Source: Chloroflexota bacterium
GTDB taxonomy: Bacteria > Chloroflexota > Dehalococcoidia > DSTF01 > JACRBR01
Assembly: GCA_028872875.1 (NCBI GenBank)
Contig: JAGWOC010000002.1
Span: forward strand, 1-38,573
Length of the DNA: 38,573 nucleotides
Direction: 5' to 3'
Shown: positions 7,075 through 17,725 of the stretch, piece after piece
How the letters are laid out: every line of letters starts with the position of its first letter
Numbering within the stretch: position 1 is the first letter of the stretch
The notes under the pieces: model-generated
Databases searched by the model: none
Seen by the model: only the letters and a program-made list of their open reading frames with translations
Told to the model about the DNA's origin: nothing
Program-made: the position numbers and the translations under genes

Positions 7075-7535
7075 ACAAGCGCTGGTACTGGAGCGCGCCG
7101 GTGATCTTCGGGGCCCTGGTCCTCGTCCTTGGTCTCGGGCTGCAGACGATCTTCGCGCGCAGCCCGTACACGCACGCGAACCTCGTCGGGGGATATGCCG
7201 CCAACTACACGCGCACCGGGCAGTCGGTCGTCGGCCCGCCGACGCCGTACGTGCCGCCCGGCCTGAGCGCGTCCGGCGCCGCATCCAACGACCCTGTAGC
7301 GCTGGGGCGCTCGCTCTTCGTGGCGCTGAACTGCGCGTCGTGCCACGGCCTGCAGGGACAGGGCAGCAACTTCACATCGCCGATCGTCGGCTTCGGGGTG
7401 AACACGCTTCAGCAGCGCACGCACAGCGGCCCGGGAGGCATGCCGGCCTACGCCGACCTCACGCCGGACCAGCTCAAGGCGCTGGTCGCGTACCTCAATT
7501 CGGTCGCAGCGTCGAAGTCCAGCCAGGCAAAGTAG
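7071..7535 (+). CDS. Membrane-anchored mono-heme cytochrome c
   Basis: A 154-residue class I c-type cytochrome. An N-terminal hydrophobic helix (about residues 8-28) with a positively charged start and no obvious cleavage site should anchor it in the membrane. After a Pro/Gly linker comes one heme-binding CASCH motif (C88, C91, H92). The probable axial ligand is Met124 in GGMPAY, and the terminal helix LTPDQLKALVAYLNSV is typical of this fold. It would carry electrons on the periplasmic side between the NrfD/Fe-S module and an acceptor, plausibly the cupredoxin lipoprotein encoded next. The gene starts inside the stop of the preceding gene, and the next gene follows 11 bases after its stop. 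Confidence 0.93.
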   Translation: MNKRWYWSAPVIFGALVLVLGLGLQTIFARSPYTHANLVGGYAANYTRTGQSVVGPPTPYVPPGLSASGAASNDPVALGRSLFVALNCASCHGLQGQGSNFTSPIVGFGVNTLQQRTHSGPGGMPAYADLTPDQLKALVAYLNSVAASKSSQAK

Positions 7536-7546
7536 GAGGAGGAGCC

Positions 7547-8650
7547 ATGCGTTCAGGTACACAGAACGGGAAGAACGGCGAAGGCGGCGAGGCCGACCTG
7601 TTCGCCGACCTCGCATCGCGCGCGGACCGGCTCACCGGACGCCGCATGACGCGCCGTGACATCCTGCGGATGGGCGGGCTGCTCGCCGGCGTCGCCGCCG
7701 TGCAGCCGCTGCTCAACGCCTGCGGCAGCGGCAGCTCCAGCTCGAGCCCGACCGCGGCAGCCACGGGCACCGCCGCGCCGCCGCCCACGGTGGCGGTCCC
7801 GGTGGCGACGGTCGCCGCTGGGGGTGGTTCGCCCGTCGCGGGGGCGACGGTCGTCAACATCAAGACCCATGAGGCCGGCAGCGCGATGGTCTACGACGTG
7901 GACAAGCTCGCCGTCCCCGCGGGCCCGGTGCAGTTCGACATCACCAACACCGGCAAGAAGATCCACGAAGTCTGGGTGTACCCGGTCCAGGATCTCGTCG
8001 CGATGCTGGCGCTCAAGCGGCAGGGCAAGACCGCACACGAGGCCGACTTCATCAAGGGCATCGCGGGGAAGGCCGAGGACATCGACCCCGGCAAGTCCGC
8101 GACGATCAACGCCACGCTCGTCCCGGGCTTCTACGAGCTCGCCTGCTTCGTCAAGGCCCAGAACCCGGACGGGACCACGTCGGTCCACTTCGACATGGGC
8201 ATGGTGAACACGATCGCCGTCACCGGCCCCGGCGGCCCCGACGCCTCCGTCACGACGCCCAGTGACACGATCAGCCTCGACATGGCTCCGGGCACGGGTG
8301 ACCTCAGCAGTTCGTGGCTGTTCCTGCCCGACCACCTGGTGGTGAAGGCGGGCACCGTCAACTTCAAGGCGAAGAACGACATGCCCAACATGAAGCACGA
8401 TGTCGTCATCTACCCGCAAGGCGACATCACCCCGCTCATCCACCAGCGCCTGGCGAACAAAGAGGACTACAGCATCATCAAGGGCCAGCTCCTGGTGGAA
8501 GACCTGGATTCGAGCCAGAGCATCGAGAAGGCCGGGAACGTGACGCCCGGCTGGTGGTACGCCGCCTGCTTCCGGGTGAGCACGCTCCCGGACGGCACGA
8601 AGTACGTGCACAGCGACCGCGGACAGCGCTTCAGCTTCCTCGCGCAGTAA
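7547..8650 (+). CDS. Tat lipoprotein with two tandem cupredoxin domains
   Basis: A 367-residue exported copper protein, with an exceptionally strong ribosome site (AGGAGGAGGAG) directly before ATG 7547. The N-terminal signal has twin arginines R36-R37 (TRRDIL), a hydrophobic run and Cys59 (LLNAC) followed by a Ser-rich linker, indicating a Tat-exported lipoprotein. Two homologous domains follow. Domain 1 (about 103-226) offers His140, Cys200, His214 and Met219 as type 1 copper ligands. Domain 2 (about 240-367) offers His284, Cys341 and His355, with Gln360 where domain 1 has Met219. Both have a 13-residue gap between Cys and the second His, much longer than in plastocyanin. A Gln axial ligand is known from stellacyanin. 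As the last gene of the operon, before a strong hairpin, it is the likely terminal carrier. Copper binding is predicted, not shown. Confidence 0.88.
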   Translation: MRSGTQNGKNGEGGEADLFADLASRADRLTGRRMTRRDILRMGGLLAGVAAVQPLLNACGSGSSSSSPTAAATGTAAPPPTVAVPVATVAAGGGSPVAGATVVNIKTHEAGSAMVYDVDKLAVPAGPVQFDITNTGKKIHEVWVYPVQDLVAMLALKRQGKTAHEADFIKGIAGKAEDIDPGKSATINATLVPGFYELACFVKAQNPDGTTSVHFDMGMVNTIAVTGPGGPDASVTTPSDTISLDMAPGTGDLSSSWLFLPDHLVVKAGTVNFKAKNDMPNMKHDVVIYPQGDITPLIHQRLANKEDYSIIKGQLLVEDLDSSQSIEKAGNVTPGWWYAACFRVSTLPDGTKYVHSDRGQRFSFLAQ

Positions 8651-8663
8651 GCGGTCGCCCGGC

Positions 8664-8699
8664 AGGGTGGGGCAGCCGCGTGCGCGGCGGCCCCGCCCT
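8664..8699 (+). terminator. Strong GC hairpin after the cupredoxin gene
   Basis: AGGGTGGGGC at 8664-8673 pairs with GCCCCGCCCT at 8690-8699 (10 pairs, one G-T), with an inner stem GCCGC/GCGGC around a 4-base loop. It starts 14 bases after the cupredoxin stop codon and probably ends the operon before the kinase gene. No T-run follows, so it may work with Rho or only protect the RNA end. Confidence 0.6.
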
Positions 8700-8808
8700 A
8701 CCCCGCCTCGGAGCCCCTCTCCGCCCGGCACCGCGCGCATGCCGGCTGTATGCACACCTCGCTGTCCACGGCGGCCCAGACGATCGGCCGCCGTGCTCCG
8801 CGCGGGGG

Positions 8809-8814
8809 TACAAT
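8809..8814 (+). promoter_or_regulatory. Possible -10 box of the sensor kinase gene
   Basis: TACAAT (five of six to TATAAT) lies 65 bases before the kinase ATG and after the operon hairpin. The same TACAATT string precedes the methylcrotonyl-CoA carboxylase operon on the other strand. No good -35 is present. Confidence 0.3.
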
Positions 8815-8879
8815 TGACTGAGCGCGACGCCGCGCCCAAACGCGCGGAGGGGCAGCGCAGGCTGTCCGCGGGATGTTCG

Positions 8880-10508
8880 ATGATTGCTGAACGGGTCGAC
8901 GCGCCGCCGGTTGCGCCGCACCACTGGGCGGCAGGCCGCCTGGTGCGCGACGTGTTCGTCCCGCTGAGCCGCTTCCCGGACCGGCTGCGCGACCGCCGTT
9001 TCTGGAACATCCAACTGATGGTGCTGGCCGCCACCATCCCGCACTACGCCATCGAGATTGCGGGCTTCACCAACCCCTTCGAGACGTTCCACGGCCTCGC
9101 CATCACCCTCTACGTGATCCCCCTGCTCTATGCCGCGCTCTCGTTTGGCTGGGAGGGCGCCATCCTGACCGCGCTCTGGCTGGTCTTCCTGACATCGCCG
9201 AGCATGTGGATCTGGCATCGCGGCTCGTTCCACTGGCTCACGGAGGTCGGCCAGCTCGCCATCACGCTGCCCGCAGGCATCATGGTCGCCTGGCGCGTAG
9301 ACCTCGAATCGAAGCAGCGGCAGCGGGCCGAGCGGATGAGCGCGAGGCTGAGCACGCTCAAAGACGTCGGAGAGCGGCTCAGCCGCACGATGGACGTGGA
9401 ACGCGTGCTGCCGACCGTCCTGGAGCGCCTGCTGGCCGTCCTGCCGGCGCAGGTCGTGTGGCTCCGGCTCGCCCCTTCGGCCTGGAACCGGGAGTGGGTC
9501 GCCGTCATCAAGTCGCGCGAACGACAGCCGGCGGACGGGATCCCCGATGAAGAGCTGCAACGGCTTGCCGAGGAACGCCGCGAGCCCGTGCGGTTCGCTG
9601 ATCGCACCGCGGTACCGCTCGCCCGCGAAGGGCCCGTGGTCGGCGTCCTGGGTGTCGTGTGGGCCGCTGCCGCGCCCGTCGCCGAGGAGCAGGTGGAGTT
9701 CCTCGGCGCGGTCGCGCATGAGATCCATGTCGCGGTCGAGAACGCCCGCCTGTACCGCGAGCGCCAGGAGAGCCTCCAGACGTACGCCCGCCAGGTCACG
9801 CAGGCGCAGGAGGACGAACGCTTGCGCCTCGCCCGCGAACTGCATGACGAGACCGCCCAGGAGCTCGTGCACCTCGTCCGCCGACTCGAGCGGCTCCGGG
9901 AGGGCGCGCCGGCGGATGGCCGCGCCTCAGAGCAGCTCGAAGACCTCCTCCAGTTGTCGCGCGGCATCCTCAAGTCGGTCCGCCGCTTCAGCCGCGACCT
10001 GCGGCCGTCCGTGCTCGACGACCTGGGCCTCGTGCCGGCGATCGAGCTGGCGGTGGAAGAGGCGAACGCGCGGCTCTCTGACTGCGCGAGCCTCGAGGTA
10101 TCCGGGACGCCGCGCCGCCTCGGCTCGGCCGCCGAGGTCGCCCTCTTTCGCATCGCGCAGGAGGCGCTCCACAACGTCGAGAAACACGCGCAGGCGACGC
10201 GCGCCACGGTGAAGCTCGTCTTCTTGCCCGACTGCGTGCGCCTCGCGGTGGAAGACGATGGCCGCGGGTTCGACGTGCCCGAGAACGTCTCCTCGCTCGC
10301 GCGCCTGGGCAAGCTCGGCGTCCTCGGCATGAAGGAGCGGGCGGAGCTGGTCGGCGGGTCGTTCTCCCTCGTGTCGGCCGCGCACAACGGCTGCACGGTC
10401 AGCGTGACCGTCGAGACGCCGGGCGCTCCGGAGACGGCGCCGGCCGCCGCTGCCCGATCGTCCCAGGCGCGATCACTGCCAACGCCCGCCGCCGGCCGTT
10501 CGCCCTGA
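8880..10508 (+). CDS. Membrane sensor histidine kinase (NarX/DegS-like, HisKA_3)
   Basis: A 542-residue sensor kinase. Roughly four hydrophobic helices occupy about residues 40-145, followed by a GAF-like sensory domain (about 165-300). The HisKA_3 dimerisation domain has ARELHDETAQ with phospho-acceptor His322. The HATPase_c domain has the N-box-like ALHNVEKHA, DDGRGFD and GVLGMKERAELVGG. It should sense a signal in or near the membrane or through the GAF domain and phosphorylate a NarL-type regulator, most likely the one at 2610-3314. ATG 8880 is chosen because sequence upstream in frame is Pro/Arg-rich and overlaps the terminator; TTG 8814 is a less likely alternative. Gene order suggests it controls the electron-transfer operon lying between it and its presumed regulator. 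It ends 20 bases from a convergent gene. Confidence 0.92.
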   Translation: MIAERVDAPPVAPHHWAAGRLVRDVFVPLSRFPDRLRDRRFWNIQLMVLAATIPHYAIEIAGFTNPFETFHGLAITLYVIPLLYAALSFGWEGAILTALWLVFLTSPSMWIWHRGSFHWLTEVGQLAITLPAGIMVAWRVDLESKQRQRAERMSARLSTLKDVGERLSRTMDVERVLPTVLERLLAVLPAQVVWLRLAPSAWNREWVAVIKSRERQPADGIPDEELQRLAEERREPVRFADRTAVPLAREGPVVGVLGVVWAAAAPVAEEQVEFLGAVAHEIHVAVENARLYRERQESLQTYARQVTQAQEDERLRLARELHDETAQELVHLVRRLERLREGAPADGRASEQLEDLLQLSRGILKSVRRFSRDLRPSVLDDLGLVPAIELAVEEANARLSDCASLEVSGTPRRLGSAAEVALFRIAQEALHNVEKHAQATRATVKLVFLPDCVRLAVEDDGRGFDVPENVSSLARLGKLGVLGMKERAELVGGSFSLVSAAHNGCTVSVTVETPGAPETAPAAAARSSQARSLPTPAAGRSP

Positions 10509-10528
10509 CCGGACGCAACGGCTGGGCG

Positions 10529-11185
10529 CTACAGCTCCATCTCCCGGAGATCCGGCGACAGCCGAAGCTCCGGCTCCGTGCGCGCCTGCACGAACGCGGC
10601 ATCCACTCCCGGCGCGACTTCTGTGAGCAGCAGCCCCTCCGGGCGCACCTCGATCACCGCCAAGTCGGTGATGATGAGGTCGACGCAGGCCGGCGCCGTC
10701 AGCGGGTACGCGCAGCGCGTGCGGATGCGCGGCCGGTCCTCGCGCGCGGTGTGCGTCATCGCGACGATCACCCTGCGTGCTCCGCAGGCGAGGTCCATCG
10801 CGCCGCCGATCGACCCGCCGCCGCGCTCCGGCAGGTACCAGTTCGCCAGGTCGCCTCGCTCCGAGACCTCCAGGCCTCCGAGCACGGCCACGTCGACGTG
10901 GCCGCCGCGGATCATCGCGAACGACGCCGCGCTGTCGAAGAAGCTCGCCCCGGGGAGCAGCGTCACCGGCTGGCCGCCGGCGTTGATGAGGTCGGGGTCG
11001 AAGTCCTGCTCGCTGATCGCGCCGTAGCCCAGGATCCCGTCTTCGGCCTGGAGCAGGATCTCCGCACCGGGCGGCAGGAAGCTGGACACGAGGGTCGGCA
11101 GGCCGATGCCGAGGTTCACGACCATGCCCTCGCGCAGCTCGCGCGCCACCCGCAGCGCGATCAACTCGCGGCTCAAGCCCGCCAT
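10529..11185 (-). CDS. scoB: 3-oxoacid CoA-transferase subunit B
   Basis: The 218-residue beta subunit of a family I CoA-transferase. It carries the active-site glutamate Glu48 in AEDGILG; the usual motif is ENGILG, here with Asp after Glu. GGHVDVAVLGGLEV and the GGSIGGAMDLACGA segment are typical of AtoA/ScoB. With subunit A it moves CoA from succinyl-CoA or acetyl-CoA to acetoacetate. The position at the end of a leucine-degradation operon, after HMG-CoA lyase which makes acetoacetate, makes succinyl-CoA:acetoacetate transfer the natural role. It starts 10 bases after subunit A stops, with GGAG as ribosome site. Confidence 0.93.
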   Translation of the reverse strand: MAGLSRELIALRVARELREGMVVNLGIGLPTLVSSFLPPGAEILLQAEDGILGYGAISEQDFDPDLINAGGQPVTLLPGASFFDSAASFAMIRGGHVDVAVLGGLEVSERGDLANWYLPERGGGSIGGAMDLACGARRVIVAMTHTAREDRPRIRTRCAYPLTAPACVDLIITDLAVIEVRPEGLLLTEVAPGVDAAFVQARTEPELRLSPDLREMEL

Positions 11186-11195
11186 CGGCCCGCTC

Positions 11196-11888
11196 CTACC
11201 CGTACCAGCGCACCGGCACCGGGTCGCAGCGCACGACCCGGTCGACGTATACGCCCGGCGTCCCGACGGACTCCGGGTCGATCCCGCCCGGCTCGACGAT
11301 CTGCTCCACCTCCGCGATCACGACGTCCGCGGCGGTGGCCATCGCCGGGTTGAAGTTGCGCCCCGCCATCCGGTACGCGAGGTTCCCCATGCGGTCAGCG
11401 CGGTACGCCTTGATGAACGCGAAATCCGCCCGTAACGGCAGCTCCAGCAGATAGTCCGCGCCGTCGATGTTGATCGTCCGCTTGCCTTCTTCGACCATCG
11501 TCCCCAGGCCTACCCGCGTCAGCACCCCGCCGAGCCCGGCGCCCGCCGCCCGGATGCGCTCGACGAAGGTCCCCTGCGGCACGAGCTCGAGCGCGACCTC
11601 GCCGCGCGCGTACTGTTCCTCGAACAGGCTCTTGCGCGCCCCGGACGCGCGGACCGCGAACGTCGCGATGAACTTCGCGAGCTGGCGTTTCTCGCACAGC
11701 ACATCGAGCAGGTCGCCGAGGCCGATGTTGTTGGCGATGCCGGTGATGTCGCGGGTGCCGCGCCGTTGCAGCGCCAGGATCAGGTTGCTCGGCGTGCCGG
11801 CCGACACGAAGCCGCCGAACATGATCGTCGCGCCGTCGGCCACGTCGTGTAGCGCGTCGTCGGGTGAGGCGAACGTCTTGTCGATCAT
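11196..11888 (-). CDS. scoA: 3-oxoacid CoA-transferase subunit A
   Basis: The 230-residue alpha subunit of the same CoA-transferase. The N-terminal MFGGFVSAGTPSNLILAL is the family's CoA-binding glycine motif (usually GGFGLCGIP-like). ANNIGLGDLLDVLCEKRQ, GTFVERIRAAGAGLGG and AMATAADVVIAEVE follow in the expected order. Its length matches AtoD/ScoA. The start ATG overlaps the stop of the HMG-CoA lyase gene (ATGA at 11885-11888), and subunit B follows 10 bases after its stop, so the heterodimer is translationally coupled to the lyase whose product it uses. Confidence 0.93.
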   Translation of the reverse strand: MIDKTFASPDDALHDVADGATIMFGGFVSAGTPSNLILALQRRGTRDITGIANNIGLGDLLDVLCEKRQLAKFIATFAVRASGARKSLFEEQYARGEVALELVPQGTFVERIRAAGAGLGGVLTRVGLGTMVEEGKRTINIDGADYLLELPLRADFAFIKAYRADRMGNLAYRMAGRNFNPAMATAADVVIAEVEQIVEPGGIDPESVGTPGVYVDRVVRCDPVPVRWYG

Positions 11889-12785
11889 GCGCTGTCCCTC
11901 AGCACGGCCTCACCCGCGCCCTTCACACGGCCGGGAAGCGCCCGCCCGACGAGCGCCTCGACCCAGCGCGCCACGTCGATCAGCGCGGCCAGATCCACGG
12001 CCGTCCCGATGCCCATGCGATGCGCCATGTATACCAGGTCCTCCGTCGCGACGTTGCCCGCCGCGCCCGGCGCGTACGGGCAGCCGCCCAGCCCGCCGAC
12101 GGACCCGTCGAAGCTGTCGATGCCCTCCTCCATCGCGGCGAGCACGTTCGCGAGGCCCGTGCCGCGCGTGTCGTGGAAATGGAGCCGCAGGGGGACGTCC
12201 GGCAGCGCCTCGCGCACTTCCCGCACGAGCGCGCTCACCTGGCGCGGGTCCGCCGACCCGATCGTGTCGCCGAGCGCTACGGCGTAGGCGCCGAGGGCGC
12301 GCAGGCGCGTCGCGACGCGCAGCACCTGCGCCGGCGCGACCGCGCCCTCGTACGGGCAGCCGAACGCGGTCGATACGTAGCCGGCCCAGGGCAGGCCCGC
12401 GGCCGCCGCCAGCGCTGCTACCTTCTCGATGCCGGCGAGCGACTCTTCGATGGCCCGGTTGACGTTGCGCTGGTTGTGCGTCTCGCTGGCCGAGACGACA
12501 GTGGCCAGCTCGTCGGCGCCTGCGGCGATCGCGTCGCGCGCGCCCCGTTCGTTCGGGACGAGCGCGACGTAGGTCACACCCGGCCGGCGTAGCACCTGCG
12601 TCATGACGTCGCGCGCGTCGCGCATCTGCGGGATCGCTGCCGGGCTCACGAACGAGGCCGCTTCGATGCGCCGCAGCCCGGCCGCCGCCAGCCGCGCGAT
12701 GAGCTGGAGCTTGCGCGGCGTCTCGAAGAACAGGTCTTCGTTCTGGAGCCCGTCGCGCGGGCCGACCTCCGTGATCGTGATCCGC

Positions 12786-12805
<20 letters not shown>
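11885..12805 (-). CDS. Hydroxymethylglutaryl-CoA lyase
   Basis: This 306-residue TIM-barrel enzyme cleaves 3-hydroxy-3-methylglutaryl-CoA to acetoacetate and acetyl-CoA, the last carbon-chain step of leucine breakdown. Visible are the N-terminal EVGPRDGLQNE with the catalytic Arg-Asp, the metal-ligand stretch LHFHDTRGTG, and the signature SVGGLGGCPYAPGAAGN holding the catalytic cysteine. Length is normal (about 300). The ATG at 12805 overlaps the MCC alpha gene by 20 bases; a second ATG two codons later (12799) is an alternative. Its neighbours on both sides belong to the same pathway. Confidence 0.95.
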
Positions 12806-14765
<1,960 letters not shown>

Positions 14766-14795
14766 CGTCCGGGATCCACGGGTGTGTTGCCATGC

Positions 14796-16439
14796 CTACA
14801 TGCGGAACACGCCGAACCGCGTGTCCGGGATCGGTGCGTTGAGCGCCGCGCTGATGCCGAGGCCGAGCGCCGCGCGCGTGTCCAGCGGGTCGATGATGCC
14901 GTCGTCCCAGAGCCGCGCGGTGCTGTAGTAGGCGCTGCCCTCCGTGTCGTACCGCTCGATCGTCGGCCGCAGGAACGCCTCCTGCTCCTCCGCGCTCATC
15001 GCGCCGCCGCGCGTACGGAGCTGGTCCAGCCGCACGGTGAGCAGCACGCTCGCCGCCTGCTGTCCGCCCATCACCGAGATCTTGGCGTTCGGCCACATCC
15101 AGAGGAAGCGCGGCTCGTACGCGCGCCCGCACATCGCGTAGTTGCCGGCGCCGAACGAGCCGCCGACCACGACCGTGAACTTCGGGACGTCCGCGTTGGC
15201 GACCGCCATCACCATCTTCGCGCCGTGCTTGGCGATGCCCTCGGCTTCGTACCGGCGGCCGACCATGAAGCCCGTGATGTTCTGCAGGAAGACGAGCGGG
15301 TAGCGCCGCATCGCGCACAGCTCGATGAAGTGCGCGCCCTTCACCGCGCTCTCCGAGAACAGGATGCCGTTGTTCGCGACGATCCCGACCGGGTACCCCA
15401 TGATCCGCGCGAAGCCGCAGACGAGCGTCGGACCGTACGCCGCCTTGAACTCGTGGAACCGGCTGCCGTCGACGATCCGCGCGATCACCTCGCGCACTTC
15501 GAAGCTCCGCCGCGGGTCCGAAGGCACGAGCCCGTACAGCTCTGCGGGATCGTAGGCCGGCGGCTCGGGCGGCATCACCGCCCAGGGCGCGCGCTTCGCG
15601 GCCGGCAGCGACGCGACGATGCTGCGTGTGATCGCCAGCGCGTGCGCGTCGTCATGGGCCAGGTGGTCGGCGACGCCCGACACCTCGGTGTGCACGCGGG
15701 CGCCGCCAAGATCCTCGGCCGACACCTCCTCGCCCGTCGCCGCCTTAACGAGCGGCGGCCCGCCGAGGAAGATCGTCCCCGCGCCCTCTACGATCACCGT
15801 CTCATCGCTCATCGCCGGCACGTACGCGCCGCCAGCCGTACACGAGCCCATGACCACCGCGATCTGGGTGATGCCCTTCGCCGACATCCGCGCCTGGTTG
15901 TAGAAGATGCGGCCGAAATGTGCGCGGTCCGGGAACACATCCGCTTGCAGTGGCAGGAACGCGCCGCCCGAGTCGACGAGGTAGATGCACGGTAGGCGGT
16001 TCTCCTCGGCGACCTGCTGCGCGCGCAGGTGCTTCTTCACCGTCATCGGGTAGTACGTGCCGCCCTTGACGGTCGCGTCGTTCGCGACGACCACCACCTC
16101 GCGGCCGCAGACGCGGCCGACGCCGGTGACGATGCCGGCGGAGGGCGCGTCGCCGTCGTACATCTCGTACGCCGCGAGCGGGCTCAGCTCCAGGAACGCG
16201 GTGCCCGCGTCCAGCAGGCGCTCGACGCGCTCGCGCGCGGTCAGCTTGCCGCGCGAGCGGTGGCGCGCGACGGCCTCCTCGCCGCCTCCCGCGCGTGCGG
16301 CCGCCTCGCGGCGCCGCAGCTCGGCGACGGCTGCGGTCATCTCACGGCGGTTGTCGTCGAACTCGGCGCTGCCGGCGTCGAGTGAGGAAGGGATGACCGG
16401 GACGGCATCGGAGAAGTCCGGCGTCTCTGGAGCGATCAC
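14796..16439 (-). CDS. Methylcrotonyl-CoA carboxylase beta subunit (carboxyltransferase)
   Basis: A 547-residue carboxyltransferase that moves CO2 from biotin to 3-methylcrotonyl-CoA. Recognisable blocks are [43 protein letters not shown] and [18 protein letters not shown], in the order and spacing of MCC beta (about 535 residues). GTG 16439 is chosen because it lies 5 bases after GGAGAG (complement of 16445-16450) and gives the normal length; the frame stays open further upstream but is then antisense to the divergent dehydrogenase. First gene of a five-gene operon (MCC beta, MCC alpha, HMG-CoA lyase, CoA-transferase A and B). Confidence 0.94.
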   Translation of the reverse strand: MIAPETPDFSDAVPVIPSSLDAGSAEFDDNRREMTAAVAELRRREAAARAGGGEEAVARHRSRGKLTARERVERLLDAGTAFLELSPLAAYEMYDGDAPSAGIVTGVGRVCGREVVVVANDATVKGGTYYPMTVKKHLRAQQVAEENRLPCIYLVDSGGAFLPLQADVFPDRAHFGRIFYNQARMSAKGITQIAVVMGSCTAGGAYVPAMSDETVIVEGAGTIFLGGPPLVKAATGEEVSAEDLGGARVHTEVSGVADHLAHDDAHALAITRSIVASLPAAKRAPWAVMPPEPPAYDPAELYGLVPSDPRRSFEVREVIARIVDGSRFHEFKAAYGPTLVCGFARIMGYPVGIVANNGILFSESAVKGAHFIELCAMRRYPLVFLQNITGFMVGRRYEAEGIAKHGAKMVMAVANADVPKFTVVVGGSFGAGNYAMCGRAYEPRFLWMWPNAKISVMGGQQAASVLLTVRLDQLRTRGGAMSAEEQEAFLRPTIERYDTEGSAYYSTARLWDDGIIDPLDTRAALGLGISAALNAPIPDTRFGVFRM

Positions 16440-16466
16440 GTGTGCTCTCCGGCGATCATCGCGCGA

Positions 16467-16472
16467 ATTGTA
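16467..16472 (-). promoter_or_regulatory. Putative -10 box of the leucine-degradation operon
   Basis: On the minus strand this reads TACAAT within GGATACAATTCG, about 27 bases before the GTG start, leaving room for the GGAGAG ribosome site. It lies in the short divergent gap shared with the isovaleryl-CoA dehydrogenase gene. No clear -35 is seen. Confidence 0.4.
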
Positions 16473-16535
16473 TCCGTTTTCCGCCCCTGGGACGCCGCCT
16501 GCCGGCGCTGGCTTGCCCGTCCGCCGCCCTCCGCG

Positions 16536-16541
16536 TATACC
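16536..16541 (+). promoter_or_regulatory. Possible -10 box giving a leaderless acyl-CoA dehydrogenase mRNA
   Basis: TATACC ends 6 bases before the GTG start at 16548 and no ribosome site is visible, the same geometry as at the response regulator (3314). Transcription would start at the initiation codon. The box is only four of six to consensus. Confidence 0.3.
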
Positions 16542-16547
16542 GACGGC

Positions 16548-17684
16548 GTGACCGCGCTCCTCACCGACGAGCACCGCCTCCTGCGCGACACCGTGCGGTC
16601 GTTCGCACGGCGCGAGCTCGCGCCCATCGCCGCCGACATCGACCGGGACGACGCCTTTCCGCCGGACCTCTTCCGCCGCCTCGGCGAGCTCGGCGTCCTC
16701 GGTGTCACGGTGCCGCGCGAGTACGGCGGCGCCGGCGCCGACCTCCTCGCCGGCGTGCTCGTCATCGAGCAGCTCGCGCGCGCCTCCGCGTCCGTCGCGC
16801 TCTCGTACGGCGCCCACGCGAACCTCTGCGTCAACAATCTCTTCGCCAACGGCACCGAAGAGCAACGCCGCGCCTACCTGCCGGCGCTCTGCTCCGGCGA
16901 GTGCATCGGCGCCCTCGCGCTCACGGAACCGGAGGCCGGGTCCGATGCCACCGGCATCACCACGACGGCCGTGGCCGACGGTGACGACTTCGTGCTCAAC
17001 GGCACCAAGACGTTCATCACCAACGGCTCGATCGCCGGCGTCTTCGTGCTCTACGCCAAGACCGACCCGGCCCGCGGTGCGCACGGTATCACCGCCTTCA
17101 TCGTCGAGCGCGGCTTCCCGGGCTTCTCCGTCTCGCGCACCTTCGACAAGTTCGGGCATCGCGGCTCACCCACGGCCGAGTTGCGGTTCGACGACTGCCG
17201 CGTGCCGCGTCGCAACGTGCTGGGCAGGGTCGATGACGGCGTCGCCGTCATGATGCGCGGCCTCGACATCGAGCGCGTGTTTCTCGCCGGCGAGCCGCTC
17301 GGCATCGCCGAGGAGGCGCTGGCGCTGGCGGTTGAGTACGCGAAGCAGCGCCGTCAGTTCGGCCAGCCGATCGGCAGCTTCCAGCTCATCCAGGCGAAGC
17401 TCGCCGACATGTACACGCAGGTCGAGGCGGCGCGTGCGCTTGTATACCAGACCGCCGTCCTCGCCGAGAGGGGCGAGGTCCACAAGGAGGCCGCGGCCGC
17501 CATCCTCTTTGCGGCGGAGATGGCGACGCGCGTCAGCCTCGACGCCATGCAGGTCCACGGCGGCTACGGGTACATGAACGACCTGCCGCTCGGGCGCCTG
17601 ATCCGCGACGCGAAGCTCGTCGAGATCGGCGCCGGCACGTCGGAGATCCGCCGCCTGATCATCGGCCGCGAGCTCGTCAAGTAA
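16548..17684 (+). CDS. ivd: Isovaleryl-CoA dehydrogenase
   Basis: A 378-residue FAD acyl-CoA dehydrogenase that oxidises isovaleryl-CoA to 3-methylcrotonyl-CoA and passes electrons to ETF. Family motifs include [22 protein letters not shown] and [14 protein letters not shown]. Most family members carry the catalytic Glu near the C-terminus in a YEGT-like motif; here that place reads IGAGTSEI without it, while Glu242 sits in GLDIERV, exactly where human isovaleryl-CoA dehydrogenase has its catalytic base (LDLERL). This supports IVD over short-chain dehydrogenases. GTG 16548 gives the normal family length; the upstream extension from 16440 runs into the promoter region. It is divergent from the MCC operon, which takes its product. 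Confidence 0.93.
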   Translation: MTALLTDEHRLLRDTVRSFARRELAPIAADIDRDDAFPPDLFRRLGELGVLGVTVPREYGGAGADLLAGVLVIEQLARASASVALSYGAHANLCVNNLFANGTEEQRRAYLPALCSGECIGALALTEPEAGSDATGITTTAVADGDDFVLNGTKTFITNGSIAGVFVLYAKTDPARGAHGITAFIVERGFPGFSVSRTFDKFGHRGSPTAELRFDDCRVPRRNVLGRVDDGVAVMMRGLDIERVFLAGEPLGIAEEALALAVEYAKQRRQFGQPIGSFQLIQAKLADMYTQVEAARALVYQTAVLAERGEVHKEAAAAILFAAEMATRVSLDAMQVHGGYGYMNDLPLGRLIRDAKLVEIGAGTSEIRRLIIGRELVK

Positions 17685-17698
17685 CGCCTCGTGGCGTG

Positions 17699-17725
17699 CC
17701 TCCCCCTCTCTACGATGTGGGGAGG
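17699..17725. terminator. Hairpin between convergent genes, resembling a dispersed intergenic repeat
   Basis: CCTCCCC (17699-17705) pairs perfectly with GGGGAGG (17719-17725) around a 13-base loop, between the stop codons of the dehydrogenase (17684) and the minus-strand gene (17747). The continuation GGGTCGGGGGTGAGG resembles a very common family of intergenic repeats in GC-rich bacteria. It may act as a two-way terminator; no T-run is present. Confidence 0.45.

Noticed and set aside
4071-8650. Alternative complex III (act operon)
   Set aside because: There is no multiheme ActA, no large ActB-type Fe-S/Mo-like fusion and only one NrfD-like protein; the cupredoxin and Ig-like proteins are not part of known act operons.
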